The translations under genes and the position numbers were made by a program. Below are positions 11,201-21,899 of a stretch of DNA of 64,000 bases, one piece after another (the first letter of the stretch is position 1; each line of letters begins with the position of its first letter). The notes beneath the pieces are model-generated. The model ran no database searches and had not been told where the DNA came from. It was given only the letters and a program-made list of their open reading frames with translations. The stretch is from Asterias amurensis (taxonomy: Eukaryota > Echinodermata > Asteroidea > Forcipulatida > Asteriidae), in contig NC_092668.1 in NCBI RefSeq assembly GCF_032118995.1, positions 13,619,501-13,683,500 of the forward strand, read 5' to 3'.

Positions 11201-13698
11201 GAAGTTGAAGAAAATAATGAATAAAAAACACCCTTGTTGCACAACTTTGTGTGCTTTCAGATGCATCATAAAAAGCTTCAGTTGAAGCCTTTAATTATTC
11301 GAGTGAGACATTACCTCTTTTTCAAAAACTATGTTACTTCAGAGTGAGCCATTTCTAACAATGTTTTATACTATCAACAGCTGTCCATTGCTCGTTACCA
11401 AGTGAGTTGTTATGCCAATAATTATTTTGAGGAATTACCAATAATGTCCATTGCCTTTAATGGCAAAGTTTACCTTTTTTTTTTTTTACATTTGATTGCC
11501 TTAATCTTCTATAGATGTAGATCTATACAATTCAACTAACGTGTGAGAGAGATTTCTAATACATAATGTCACTCAAAGCTTACTAACTCTGCGTTTGTAC
11601 TTGACATAATTTTCCTACTTTTTCCAAGGGCCAACGACCATGCCTGCTTGTTATATGTAACCACGAACCTTTACAATTTCTTCCAGATATTCAATTGCAT
11701 ATGTTGACTAACATTAACTAACATTCACTCTCAGATTTGATCTCGGATCGTCTTCAGATTTTATAACTTTTTTCTTTCTCGTTTGTAACAATCATTATCA
11801 TGGTGTGAGTGCAAAAATCTTTGAAGATATTCTTGCAAAGAAATTTGTCAAGCAGTATTTTCTGCTTAACAGCTTTATGTAGTTGGGCCCTGGTCCTTTT
11901 GCGCTGATACAATGATATTTTTATTCACCACGGCTAACCATTTCTTAAGCTTGTGCTTCCATTCCTTTGATAACGTAACATCATCTTACTAAACCCATTC
12001 ATTCTAGCCACATCATGGTTCCATTGAAATCACTAAATGCTCTAGCATAAATTTAAAGAAACAATACAGAATTGTTTTTTCTAACAAAACAGTTGCTGGC
12101 AGTGTAATGTAACCTCCATATACATAGACTGGTAAACCTGTTGAAGTAGAGATCGATTGACCATCTGGGTCACGAGAAAATGATTTAAAAAAATATAACA
12201 CATTTTGCATGACATTGATTTAAAAGAAAAAAGTCTTTGTTTAGATTAACTTCCTGTCAAGGGAACTCGGCAACCGCCAAGCTGAAAACAGCCAATATTT
12301 CTCATACAAACATTGGTTTAGTGTCAATGATTATGAACTGAACAAATCAAGAAATTGTGATTCAGTAACTAGACAAAAATACTTATTCTAGGAATTGTGT
12401 CAGCGGTTATCTTGGTGGGATTCAAACCCACAACCTTGTGTTTGCAAGTCCTGTAGTCTAACCACTAGACCACAAATCCAGAAATTGTGATTCAGTAACA
12501 GATGGCAATGCTTGTTCATACTCGTCACCGTGAAATCAGGGATTAGTTTGATGGGATTCGAATCCACGACCCTGTGATTGCAAGTCCTGCAGTCTAACCA
12601 CTGGACCATGATGCCCGTGTCCAGGAATCAAATTTTAAAAAACATCTCATCAAAATTATTTTTTTCCCCGTTTACTTCAGGCGAACAGAACAGCACCGTC
12701 TCAAAATCTGTGTCATCAGACCCTAACGAGGATGTCCAAGAGATAGTGGAAGAGTTCGAGGAGACCCTTCCGGACGGGACAATCCGTAAGGTCACCAGGA
12801 AGAGGATTATTCGAAGGGTCATGCAGACTGTAGAGTATGACCCCAACGATCCCAACTTTGTCATGCCACAGGGCGAGCCAGATGAGGATGGGGTACACAG
12901 GTAAGAAAAGAATCCCTAAACACATCCATCGTTTGAAGACTTAACATTGTATGAGTGGATTTGACAAGAAATGATAGCGCTCTGTGGTTTGACTGACTGA
13001 TTAGATCTAGTATTAAAAAACTTGAGGTTTTAGACATATCTGGAAGGACTGCAGGTCATTAGATGTGTAGTGTTGTTTTCTTTAGTTTGACTTGTAAAGA
13101 GACCCCATACATCTTTTCCAGTAGTTAGCGATCCTAGTCTATGTAGTTTGCAAGCAAGTGTAACCCCAGGCACTGTAAACTTCTCTCATGGTTTTTTATT
13201 TCAACACCCAAACTTAAACAAGGTGACTTAACGGCGGGTAAAAACCTTGTTCTAGACAATTTTTATCCGCCGGTTGTCCTGGGGTCGATTTCACAAAGAG
13301 TTATGACTAGTCCTAGGAGATATTTGAAACGTATGGCTAGTACTAAGTTAGGAAAAGTAACTCATCCTAAGTCGAGATAAGACTCGTCTTAACTCTTTGT
13401 GAAATCCACTCCTGGACTAATTTTAACAAGGTTCCTAAATTTAATTGTTTTATTTATTTGTTCCTATTCTTTTAGAATCACTGTCCACAAGAAAACGAGT
13501 CGTAAGACGACAATCCGCGACGGTGAGGAGGTCGACGTGACGGAAGACGTCTCAACGAACGTCGAGGAGGACGGGCAAGAAATAGAGAGCAGTGAACTTA
13601 GAGAGGACCTCCAGAAGATGGTCGACCAGTTCCTGACAGAAGGTGGCGGAACGACGACGGTAGAAGTAACGGAGGAGGCTGAGGAATCGGAAATTTAA
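1..13698 (+). CDS. Ankyrin (giant-exon form), C-terminal 1121 codons, 5' partial
   Basis: Nine exons join in one frame: 1-2270 (open from base 3), 4175-4222, 6809-6920, 7287-7520, 8318-8443, 9115-9174, 10919-10993, 12681-12900 and 13476-13698 (TAA 13696-13698). Every junction is GT-AG and the phases agree (0,0,1,1,1,1,1,2). The N-terminal 756 residues are highly acidic, with recurring TPEI-type motifs. The penultimate exon has an EEF...DGT...VTRKRIIRRV stretch and the last exon an SSELREDLQKMVDQF stretch. Both resemble the tail of vertebrate ankyrin-2, which has an EQFTDEQGN...KKIIRKVVRQ segment and then a short acidic SELE-type helix (family knowledge from memory). Ankyrins link membrane proteins to spectrin; giant isoforms insert a huge unstructured exon before the death domain and tail. 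Ankyrin repeats, ZU5 and death domain are not in the window and would lie upstream or be skipped in this isoform. Ankyrin family likely; paralogue not assigned. Confidence 0.72.
2271..3165 (+). promoter_or_regulatory. Possible alternative last-exon tail with intronic poly(A) signal
   Basis: When the donor at 2271 is skipped, the ankyrin frame ends at TAA 2310-2312. The following 850 bases then carry a clear AATAAA at 3160-3165, followed by T-rich sequence. This layout fits an isoform that stops inside intron 1 rather than splicing to 4175. Whether it is used cannot be told from sequence. Confidence 0.35.
2629..2735 (+). repeat. Short tandem repeat, about four copies of a 26-28 bp unit
   Basis: Degenerate copies of a unit containing GAGGTCGCAAAAAGGT and TATTAACTGAGG follow one another just after the alternative ankyrin stop. 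It is non-coding. The rest of 2736-4174 is AT-rich intron in which I see no gene. Confidence 0.7.
4175..4222 (+). CDS. Ankyrin 48-bp small exon
   Basis: This 16-codon exon is phase 0 at both ends, so inclusion or skipping would keep the frame. It is preceded by a long pyrimidine tract ending TTCTCAG and followed by GTACTG. It encodes an acidic, Gln-rich peptide (DLDQSEPQQPTFDQSE) matching the composition of its neighbours. It is probably a cassette exon. Intron 4223-6808 is AT-rich with no gene seen apart from a tRNA-like repeat near 5.1 kb. Confidence 0.6.
5084..5152 (-). repeat. tRNA-like SINE fragment
   Basis: On the minus strand the segment has an A-box-like TCAGTTGGTAGAGCG and a B-box-like GGTTCAAATC at tRNA spacing. 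The stems are imperfect and there is no clean acceptor stem, so this is a tRNA-derived repeat, not a tRNA gene. Confidence 0.5.
6921..7220 (-). repeat. SINE-like repeat in ankyrin intron 3
   Basis: It contains TTGCTCAAGGACACAAATGT and a degraded tRNA-like head near 7196-7215 (CCGCTCGGCCACAC, minus orientation). Both are shared with the SINE copies at about 9.0, 10.0, 46.5, 61.3 and 62.9 kb. Confidence 0.5.
8766..8928. mobile_element. Foldback MITE, GGGCCCAATTTCATAGAGC family
   Basis: The ends are inverted copies (GGGCCGATTTCATAAAGC at the left, GCTTTATGAAATTGGGCCC at the right), with TTGCTTAG/CTAAGCAA motifs inside. It is non-autonomous with no coding capacity. Related copies lie near 11.87, 16.2, 47.7, 50.8, 61.4 and 63.8 kb. 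Confidence 0.75.
8940..9045 (-). repeat. tRNA-derived SINE head, minus strand
   Basis: In minus orientation a GCATGTCGTGGTCGAGTG A-box region is followed by a B-box GTGTGGGTTTGAGTCCC. It is the same family as the copy at 9957-10245. Confidence 0.6.
9957..10245 (+). repeat. tRNA-derived SINE, plus strand
   Basis: The tRNA-like head has an A-box-like TTGCTGAGTGGTCTA and the B-box GTGGGTTCGAATCCTGG. It is followed by the family body (CCTTGAGCAAGGCACTTAAC, then CTCCTAGTGGATGATATCC). It lies in an ankyrin intron. Confidence 0.7.
10262..10442. mobile_element. Foldback MITE, AAGCCCGGTTCATACTTC family, copy 1
   Basis: Inverted ends TAAAGCCCGGTTCATACTTC and GAAGTATGAACCGGGCTTAA enclose further inverted sequence with a TGACGTCA core. 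It has no coding capacity. Copies 2 and 3 are at 10687-10825 and 27211-27372. Confidence 0.8.
10687..10825. mobile_element. Foldback MITE, AAGCCCGGTTCATACTTC family, copy 2
   Basis: It is a nearly continuous hairpin from TAAAGCCTGGTTCATACTTC to GAAGTATGAACCGGGCTTTA. It lies 245 bases from copy 1 in the same ankyrin intron. Confidence 0.8.
11088..11460. repeat. Dispersed repeat with TTTAAAGACACTGGACACC ends
   Basis: It opens with AAAGACACTGGACACC and closes with an inverted GTCCATTGCCTTTAA, and contains TTTGGCTCAATTGGTCATC. A second full copy is at 31819-32185, with partial copies near 38.08 and 43.59 kb. It looks like a non-autonomous inverted-end element. The remaining intron to 12409 shows no exon. 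Confidence 0.65.
12412..12613 (-). repeat. Two tRNA-like SINE heads in tandem
   Basis: Minus-strand copies at 12412-12475 and 12545-12613 share GTCTAGTGGTTAGACT-like A boxes, a GACTTGCAA segment and a B-box GATTCGAATCCCATC. A third relative is at 63556-63620. They lack proper acceptor stems, so I treat them as SINE heads, not tRNA genes. Confidence 0.55.
12681..13698 (+). CDS. Ankyrin C-terminal tail, last two exons
   Basis: Exon 12681-12900 (acceptor TTTACTTCAG, donor CACAG|GTAAGA) and exon 13476-13698 (acceptor TTCTTTTAG) share a split AG|A arginine codon. Together they encode a basic VTRKRIIRRV strand-like segment and then ITVHKKTSRK, and end in an acidic helix and SEI-stop. This is the best-conserved part of the gene in the window and the main reason for calling ankyrin. 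Intron 12901-13475 contains a MITE. Confidence 0.75.
13280..13415. mobile_element. Foldback MITE, TTTCACAAAGAGTTAGGACTAG family, copy 1
   Basis: Inverted ends GATTTCACAAAGAGTTA and TAACTCTTTGTGAAATC enclose GACTAGTCCTA motifs. Other copies are at 27731-27872 and 49825-50033. Half copies lie in each POLR1H tandem unit (about 28.66, 29.46, 30.07 and 30.67 kb). Confidence 0.8.
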
Positions 13699-13915
13699 AC
13701 TCTCGGAAATTTTAAATTTAACTGTCTATTGTTTTCATGTTTCTCTAACTCGAGTTTGCCAGAGACTTCTCCGAAATTTGAGACGATGATGGTAAAAGTA
13801 ACAGAAAAAGCTGAAAAAATTGAATTTTAAGGAGCTTTTGGAAATTTAAAATTTAGCTGTCTGTTGTTTTCATGTTTCTCTTACTCGAGTTTGCCAGAGA
13901 CTTATCAGAAATTTG
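13640..13915 (+). repeat. Tandem duplication of ankyrin 3' coding end and UTR
   Basis: The coding tail and UTR (about 13648-13780) are followed by a degenerate second copy (about 13780-13915). The copies share TGTTTTCATGTTTCTCT and CTCGAGTTTGCCAGAGACTT. The second copy still reads as a similar peptide end (VKVTEKAEKIEF then TAA), but it is outside the gene frame. Confidence 0.75.
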
Positions 13916-16218
13916 AGAACTTTTGGAAAATAATTGTTTGTAATCTTCTTCCCTCGATAGCTACTTTATTTCAAGTTGTGGGTAGAGGTGCTATTTTTCC
14001 CCCTCCTCTTCTCTTGAGTTTAGTAAAGATGTAAAATTGTTGCTGTAATGGAATTTAAGAAACGTTTACTGTGACGTTTTGAAGACTGTCTTCTTCGTCA
14101 CTTTCTTGGGATTTCGCGGCAGTTTTTTCTCCTGTTTAGATTTGCGTCGGATGATGCAAGTGTATTTTAGTGGCGTAGATTTTAGGTAATTCAGCTGTAC
14201 AGATTTGTTGGCTTGTGTAGGTAATTGTTGCTGCATAAAAATAGCCACATGTTAAAAGTTGATGTTTCCAATCGTAGCAAAAAAGGTTAATGGCTAATAT
14301 GAGCGTTAGGTCATAGGTCATGTGGTACTGAGAGGTCAAAGTTCACTGAAGTATCACTGATTCTCAATGAGTGTAAATAGGAAACACTGTCAAATTAGCT
14401 ACAATTATGAATTAAATACTCTAGTTGTTGGAAATTACGACACATGCATGGTTGGTGTCTGACACGACCCAACATTAATGATCTTGTAATGATGTTAAAA
14501 TATATAACATGTAGTTGATGTTAAACAATGTGGCACATCAATGGTGAAACTTCTTGTTGAATGTTACAAAACTGGAGAATTTCTCGTTGTAATGTCAGCT
14601 AATGTTGAATGTTACGTCAAGCATTTCTGCCTGATAAGCGATTTTCGCTCTTTTAAACTTGGTTTTGAATTCTAATTTTCTCAGACATGAATTGATAAAA
14701 TTGGGAGACCTATAATAAGATAAAAACAACTGGTTCAAAAATCCTCCTTTTGTGAAATTTATTAATTTTGATACATTTACAAAACATTATTCCTCAATAA
14801 TACTCATTGTGAGTGAATATTTTCCAGTTCTTTTTATGCTTTTGTTTTTTCTGGGTTTTTTTTCCTTCTTAAACTGTTTTGATGGACATCTAGTCGATAG
14901 TAGTTACTTTATACTATAATAGACTAAACAACCGACTGTAGATTTGGCGTACACTGTAGACTTTATTTTGCAGTTGAATGGAATTCCTTTTACGCAATTT
15001 TTTGAGATTTTATAAAAACAGAATTTGTTATTTGAATGATGTGCCGAAAAGAGTCTGAAAACCAGCAGATAATTCTGATTAGAGTTTGCGTTACAGTTTT
15101 AAAGATGTTTACAAATAATTAGACTTTGTTTTTTTTGTTTCTGTGGGTTAAAAATTTCTAAAGTTGTTAATGGTTTTCCAGAAATTTAATGACCGCGGTG
15201 TAAGGTGAATTTGTAAGGCCAAATGGCAAAGGCCCTGAAAAATAGATAGATGGTGGGGAAACAAAATAAAATTGAAATAAAATGCATATATTGATGTAGG
15301 CGGTACCAATATATAATCATATTCACCGTGTGCATTGTCTGTTATAAAACTGCTAACTGTTTGACTGTGTAGATCAAACACTGTACGTGCTCAATGGATT
15401 CCAAAAAGCAGATACAATTATTGCATGTGTAGTGAAAAGTTTAGATGCTTTTTTTTTTGGCACCATACAAATATTCTTGACTGAACGGTTGCAATTTGTG
15501 ATAACGTTACCCTACCAGGGGTGTGTTTTCGCAGTCGTAACCTATAACTGTTTTGGTTAAATTGGTTAATCACTAGCCAATGACCGAAACAGTTTTTGGT
15601 TAGAGCCGGGAAAATGCACCTCAGAGTCTTTTATAAGATTCTGATAATACTGTAATAGGCCTAATGTTTCTAAAGCATGTTTAAAATACTTATTACAAAA
15701 CTGTTGTTATTATAAAGTGAATAATCAAAATTGGTAAACATCTTTATCCTAGTTAAAGTCGGTATAAAAAATGTGTTGATGCAGTACTTTTTTGGGAGAT
15801 CGTATCAAAAACTTCTTTTTTTCCTGGAGCAAAGATGGTTCTTTTAAGGCAGTTACGAGATTTATATAGCATTATAGTGTAGAATGTATGTAAACGATAT
15901 TAAGAAGGGACGCTAAAATGGAACAGACAATTTACTGATGATAGCCAGGGAAAAAAATGTGTTTCGTATGTGGAATTATATAATGGTATTGGTAAATTTT
16001 AAAGTATGGTTATTGCTAGTTGGGGGGGCCTTGAATGGTATACTGAAATTCAGAAATGATTTAGAAAAGTCTTGGGTTCCAAAATAATGCGGAAGATAAA
16101 AAGGACTGTCAAAATTAATGTAAAGATTATTAAGGCATTGTATAAAGTAGTATGCTGGCAGCATGATATGGAATTATCGGTGTTATGGTAGCTTATGTGG
16201 TAATAATAGTAAAATAAC
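13916..16218. other. Ankyrin 3' UTR or intergenic DNA, no gene seen
   Basis: AT-rich sequence with no ORF of coding character on either strand. An AATAAATAAA at about 16624-16633 is one candidate ankyrin polyadenylation signal, but the true 3' end cannot be placed. Confidence 0.5.
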
Positions 16219-16552
16219 AGGGCCCGATTTCACAGAGCTGCTTAAGCACACAAATTTGCTTAGCACCAATCAATATTTGCTAACTGGAAAAGGGATACCT
16301 GCCAACATACCATGTTATCTGCACAGTTTGTGACAGGTTTCTTGCTGGTAAGCAGGAATTTTTGAAGCAATATTTTCTGCTTGAGCAACTCTATGAACTT
16401 GAGCTCAGGTCCCCTGAAGCTGTTAAGCATGAAAGATCTGCTAAGCAACAGACAACATGACATGTGTGGCTTTAGCTGGGTGTGGCTTGATAGGCTTGCC
16501 ACCCTGAAAACTTAAGCTATGTTTTCTGCTTAGCAGCTTCCAGTGACATTGG
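16219..16552. mobile_element. Foldback MITE, GGGCCCAATTTCATAGAGC family, long copy
   Basis: It begins GGGCCCGATTTCACAGAGCT, has several internal CTGCTTAAGC/TTGCTTAGC motifs, and closes near TCTGCTTAGCAGCTTCCAGTG. It is longer than the copy at 8766, so it may be a composite. Confidence 0.55.
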
Positions 16553-17043
16553 GGCGTGGTTGGTGGACTCATTATGGAAAGAATGTTAAACCTCTTTTTA
16601 ACTTCAGGATCCTTAGGATCTTTGAATAAATAAAAAAAGAGACAAATTTAAAAGCATTGTAAGTAAGACGCTACGTTGTAACCATTCAAGTTAATTGCTC
16701 TTCTTTTTACAGTAAGTCGAAATATTATGCATACAAATATTGTGCCGTTATCTGTTCCTTACACAAATAAACCGTAGTGATTAAGAGAATTCTTGAGGTT
16801 TTTACGACACTTGTACCATTGATATGGGGTTGTAACTTACAGTGAGGTAAAAACGTTTATTAATTAAATAATAATTGGCTCTACTGCTAGTCTGGTTTGT
16901 AATTTTTTCCCTCGCTGTTTTAATTATTGTACACTGTCATCAGCATATCACACTATTGCTGTATTCAAAAAGTGCTGACGTTTGAAACATTAAAAGTGAT
17001 GGCTTTGCCGTTAAAAAAGAATTGATTGTTTGTGAATTTTATT

Positions 17044-17104
17044 TTTTATATTGTTGTTGATGTTGTTGTTGTTGTTGTTGCTGTTGCTGTGCTGTTTTTT
17101 TGCT
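17044..17104. repeat. GTT/GCT trinucleotide microsatellite
   Basis: A run of GTT triplets grades into GCT and then GCTGTGCTG. A poly-C run lies at about 17475-17490. 17105-17685 is otherwise featureless. Confidence 0.8.
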
Positions 17105-17685
17105 GTGCTGTTATTGGTGTTGTAGTGTTGTTGCAGACGTCTCATTTCAAACTGGTAGTTTAAATTTAGGCTTCAAATTAAACCAATCAAAAAAAGGTGG
17201 TTTTTTTTACATTTATTTTCATAACTTATTCAAAACTGCCCATAAATATTATCACAAAAGTCTGAAAATAAGGTTTGACCGTCTCTGTATGACTCATTGC
17301 CACCCGTTTTAATTTATTTAAACGTTTTTAATGGACCAACTCAACCGATCCAAGTCAACGTGTCCCTTTAAACCCACACCATTATAATTATTTCAGGGGA
17401 TAGGGCGTGGTCCAAACTGATGATTCTTCAGTTCGGGGTGAAATGGCACCCTCAGCTTCGCCTCAGGTGACATCACCCCCCCCCCCCCCTTCCACAGTTT
17501 ACAAATCGTTACAAAATGTTGATTGTCAAATAATGTTGTTACCCAACTCATGATCTCAGTAGAGACAGAGAGACGATTGCTAAAAACATCACCAAGATAA
17601 TGGATTGGCATCAGTTTAGTTTCACTCGGTCAGCAAATTATCAAGGTATGTTATTATAAAGCTATGGTAAGTTTCCAACTCAAAA

Positions 17686-19735
17686 TTAACTACACAACCA
17701 TACGCAACTCAATGGGAAACTACACAACCATACACAAGTTAATGGGAAACTACACAACCATACACAAGTCCACGTAAACTACACAACCATACACAAGTCA
17801 ATGGGAACTACACAACCATACACAAGTCAGTAGGACACTTTACAACCATACACAAGTCAATGGGATACTACACAACCATACACAACTCAATGGGAAACTA
17901 CACAACCATACACAAGTCAATGGGAAACTACACAACCATACACAAGTCAATGGGAAACTACACAACCATACACAAGTCAATAGGAAACTACACAACCATA
18001 CACAAGTCAATGGGAAACTACACAACCATACACAAGTCAATGGGAAACTACACAACCATACACAAGTCAATGGGAAACTACGCAACCATACACAAATCAA
18101 TAGGAAACTACACAACCATACACAAGTCAATGGGAAACTACACAACCATACACAAGTCAATAGGAAGCTACACAACCATACACAATGCAATGGGAAACTA
18201 CACAACCATACACAAGTTAATGGGAAACTACACAACCATACACAAGTCAATGGGAAGCTACACAACCATACACAAGTCAGTAGGACACTTTACAACCATA
18301 CACAAGTCAATGGGAAACTACACAACCATACACAACTCAATGGGAAACTACACAACCATACACAAGTCATTGGGAAACTACACAACCATACACAAGTCAA
18401 TGGGAAACTACACAACCATACACAAGTCAATGGGAAACTACACAACCATACACAAGTGAATGGGAAACTACACAACCATACACAAGTCAATGGGAAACTA
18501 CACAACCATACACAAGTCAATGGGAAACTACACAACCATACACAAGTCAATGGGAAACTACACAACCATACACAAGTCAATGGGAAACTACACAACCATA
18601 CACAAGTCAATCAGAAACTACACAACCATACACAAGTCAATGGGAAACTACACAAATGTACACAAGTCAATGGGAAACTACACAACCATACACAAGTCAA
18701 TGGGAAATTACACAACCGTATACAACTCAATGGGAACTACACAACCATACACAAGTCAATGGGAAACTACACAACCATACACAAGTCAATGGGAAACTAC
18801 ACAACCATACACAAGTCAATGGGAAACTACACAACCATACACAAGTCAATGGGAAACTACACAACCATACACAAGTCAATGGGAAACTACACAACCATAC
18901 ACATGCAATGGGAAACTACACAACCATACACAAGTTAATGGGAAACTACACAACCATACACAAGTCAATGGGAAACTACACAACCATACACAAGTCAGTA
19001 GGACACTTTACAACCATACACAAGTCAATGGGAAACTAAACAACCATACACAACTCAATGGGAAACTCCACAACCGTACACAACTCAATGGGAAACTACA
19101 CAACCATACATAAGTCAATGGGAAACTACACAACCATACACAAGTCAATGGGAAATTACACAACCGTACACAACTCAATAGGAACTACACAACCATACAC
19201 AAGTCAATAGGAAACTACACAACCATACACAAGTCAATGGGAAACTACACAACCATACACAAGTCAATGGGAAACTACACAACCATACACAAGTCAATGG
19301 GAAACTACACAACCATACACAAGTCAATGGGAAACTACACAACCATACACAAGTCAATGGGAAACTACACAACCATACACAAGTCAATGGGAAACTACAC
19401 AACCATACACAAGTCAATGGGAAACTACACAACCATACACAAGTTAATGGGAAACTACACAACCATACACAAGTCAATGGGAAATTACACAACCATACAC
19501 AAGTCAGTAGGGCACTTTACAACCATACACAAGTCAATGGGAAACTACACAACCATACACAACTCAATGGGAAACTACACAACCGTACACAAGTCAATGG
19601 GAAATTACACAACCGTACACAACTCAATGGGAACTACACAACCATACACAAGTCAAGAGGAAACTACACAACCGTACACAAGTCAATAGGAAACTACACA
19701 GCCATACACAAGTCAATGGGAAACTACACAATTCA
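17686..19735. repeat. 30-bp satellite array 1 (about 68 monomers)
   Basis: Near-perfect head-to-tail monomers contain ACACAACCATACACAAGTC and AATGGGAAAC. Variant monomers with GGACACTTTACAACC recur near 17825, 18277, 18997 and 19504, which suggests block amplification. Because 30 is a multiple of 3 and the monomer lacks stops, long frames run through it on both strands. They are periodicity artefacts. The reverse complement of this monomer makes up the array at 53.7-60.4 kb. Confidence 0.95.
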
Positions 19736-21299
19736 ATTAAAAACCTGAATACATACATTCATAAAAAAGTAGGTTTGTATCATAAAATAGCTTAAAAAGA
19801 GAATTACAACTATAAACTTTGAGGCAAGTTTAAGACAATGTAAGCCGAAGGAAAGCTTTGGCATACCAATAATAATTTTCTAACAGTTGTTTTTGTCTTT
19901 ATTCAAAATAAACATAGAGAAATGAGTGTGTAGTCTTCTGACATGTACTTGTGTGTTACCCTGCCTTGAAACAAAACAAATATTTGCCACAGCCACTCAT
20001 CTCATAATTTCTACATGATTTTATTAAATTCAACTAAGTATGTATTTTCTTTTTGTATTCTTTCATTGGCCTGTTCCATTGGATACAAACAGATGGGTGT
20101 TCAAGATAGAAGGCCAAGTTGCAGAGCAGATGATTTCATCCGCCCAACGCATCAAAGTTCAGCTTTCATTAATGGCTCAAGACAATTTTGTGTGGTATTA
20201 TCGTTTCTATTTGTGGAAAAAGGGAACAGTTAAAGAAGTTGGTTGTTTTTAGAGCAGTTACTGTAGTATCATTTAAATGAACCTTTATATATTAAAATAA
20301 TGTGCAATTTCTTCTTGAATATACAAGTTGGACATGGACAATGTTGTACTGCTATGTATTGTTGTAAAAACGAATTGTACAAATGCATACATTTTCTTCT
20401 CATGTTTAGATTAAAGTTCCATACTTTTATGATGTATCTATGTACTTTGAATTGTTGAAATAACCTTTGGTGGAAAAAAATGCGTCTAGGGAGATTGGTA
20501 CCACTTTCACTTTTTTTAAACTTCTTTTAACAAATAAAACAACTCGTCATCAAAAATATGTCAGCAATATAGTATGGTTTTATAATCCTCGTTATAATCA
20601 AATTTCAACATTACAGAAATAATAGTTAAAATGGCTGCAACCACAACTTTGAAGAGGGATTGTTTCTTTGCATCATTTTAACCTTTTGTACAACGTATTT
20701 CCAACAGCAAATTAACAATGTTTTTTATAAACAACAATGGAATAATACGGTATTTGCCTATCATTAAAGAAATAAAGATTGTGCGAATAGACGCACCAAA
20801 TGCAATAATAGCTTCCTCTGATTTATTTTCAACTTTGTGTGTGAATCTTCATTTCATTCACATTCTAGAGTTAAGTTTTTGAGGCAAAAGTTATTGTCAA
20901 CGGTGGAGGAAGGGAGACAGTTTGTTACATCAAAGTTTTTAATGAAATTTTTCGATGCAAATTGTCAACCAATGGATCTCCATGTTCAGTGCACTTTGGT
21001 TTGTTTTATACAACACTCATTAAGTTGACTGATATTTGGAAGGGCAAAGGAACTCCGCATAAATGTAACATGGAGGCAGGAAATATTGTATTTTCCTTCA
21101 TCCATGGTTGTGATAAAAATCTTGATCAAAATTATTGAAGAAAATGTTGCTGCGTTTATGCGCATGTATGTTTGTGTTTATTATTAGATTTTGGTTCCTT
21201 TTTCATTGGAAAATGCAACTTCTGTTATGACAAACAAGAGAGGAAAGCCTAAAACCATTCGAACCGTAAAAGGCCTGTAACTTTAACGCTTTTCTGCAT
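19736..21299. other. Intergenic, no gene supported
   Basis: AT-rich DNA. A 70-codon plus-strand frame at 20040-20252 has an amino-acid mix that could be protein-like, but I find no recognisable motif or partner exon. No RNA gene was seen. Confidence 0.4.
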
Positions 21300-21304
21300 T
21301 TGAA

Positions 21305-21890
21305 GACAACTTGATATTCAAAGATTCAAAATATTTATTGTCATGGTAACAGCATGACATTTGTTTTCCCTGTGTTGGGCCTATAAGGAGAATCTAATAC
21401 AAGTAGAGGCATAAAAACAATAGACAACAAGAATATATTTATAAAATTAAAGTAATAGAAAGGGGGTAATACAGATCATAAAATACACAATAATCAACAA
21501 ATTTTAAAAATGCACCACGTTATCTCGACCAACTATTGTTACAAAGGTTAATATTGCGCTAGGTAGAAAACGAGTTCTTAAAACTGTTGGTCTTGAGACA
21601 TAGTTGTCGGACCCTGCCTGAGTGGTTCTGAAAAAATTGATGGTTAAAACTTATTAAACTGAGTCATAATGTAATCTTCCATGATTTCTTGCGTGCTCTT
21701 ATAGTGTCTGCTCCAATAATCCTGCTGGCCTTTTTGGGGATGCGCTGGAGTTTCTTACAATTTGCCTGGGAGAGTGAATTATACCAACAAATACAACAGA
21801 AACTTAAGATAGATTGAAGATATTCAACATACACGATACATTCCTTACTGTCGAGATTATTATGGATCGGTAAAAATGTCAATGTCACGG
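21305..21890 (-). mobile_element. 3' fragment of a non-LTR (LINE) retrotransposon
   Basis: Minus-strand frame 21664-21888 encodes a peptide with FCCICWYNSL, then KKLQRI and KASRIIG. This matches the usual C-terminal end of LINE reverse transcriptases (YC..WYN...KLQRI...ASRIIG pattern, family knowledge). About 350 bases of AT-rich 3' sequence follow, ending near 21305 at a minus-strand AATAAATATTTTGAATC. It is 5'-truncated and inactive. Confidence 0.65.
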
Positions 21891-21899
21891 TAAATAGTT

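Noticed and set aside
12412-12613. tRNA genes
   Set aside because: A and B boxes are present but acceptor and anticodon stems do not pair; the same heads recur across the window as SINEs.
17860-19689. Long ORFs on both strands with decapeptide repeats (MGNYTTIHKS and relatives)
   Set aside because: The 30-bp monomer is a multiple of three without stops, so several frames stay open by periodicity; indels switch frames and no start, splice or domain supports translation.
17686-19735. CRISPR-like direct repeats
   Set aside because: Monomers are contiguous with no unique spacers, and the genome is eukaryotic.
20040-20252. 70-codon ORF after satellite array 1
   Set aside because: No motif, no partner exon and no recognisable homologue; kept only as a note.
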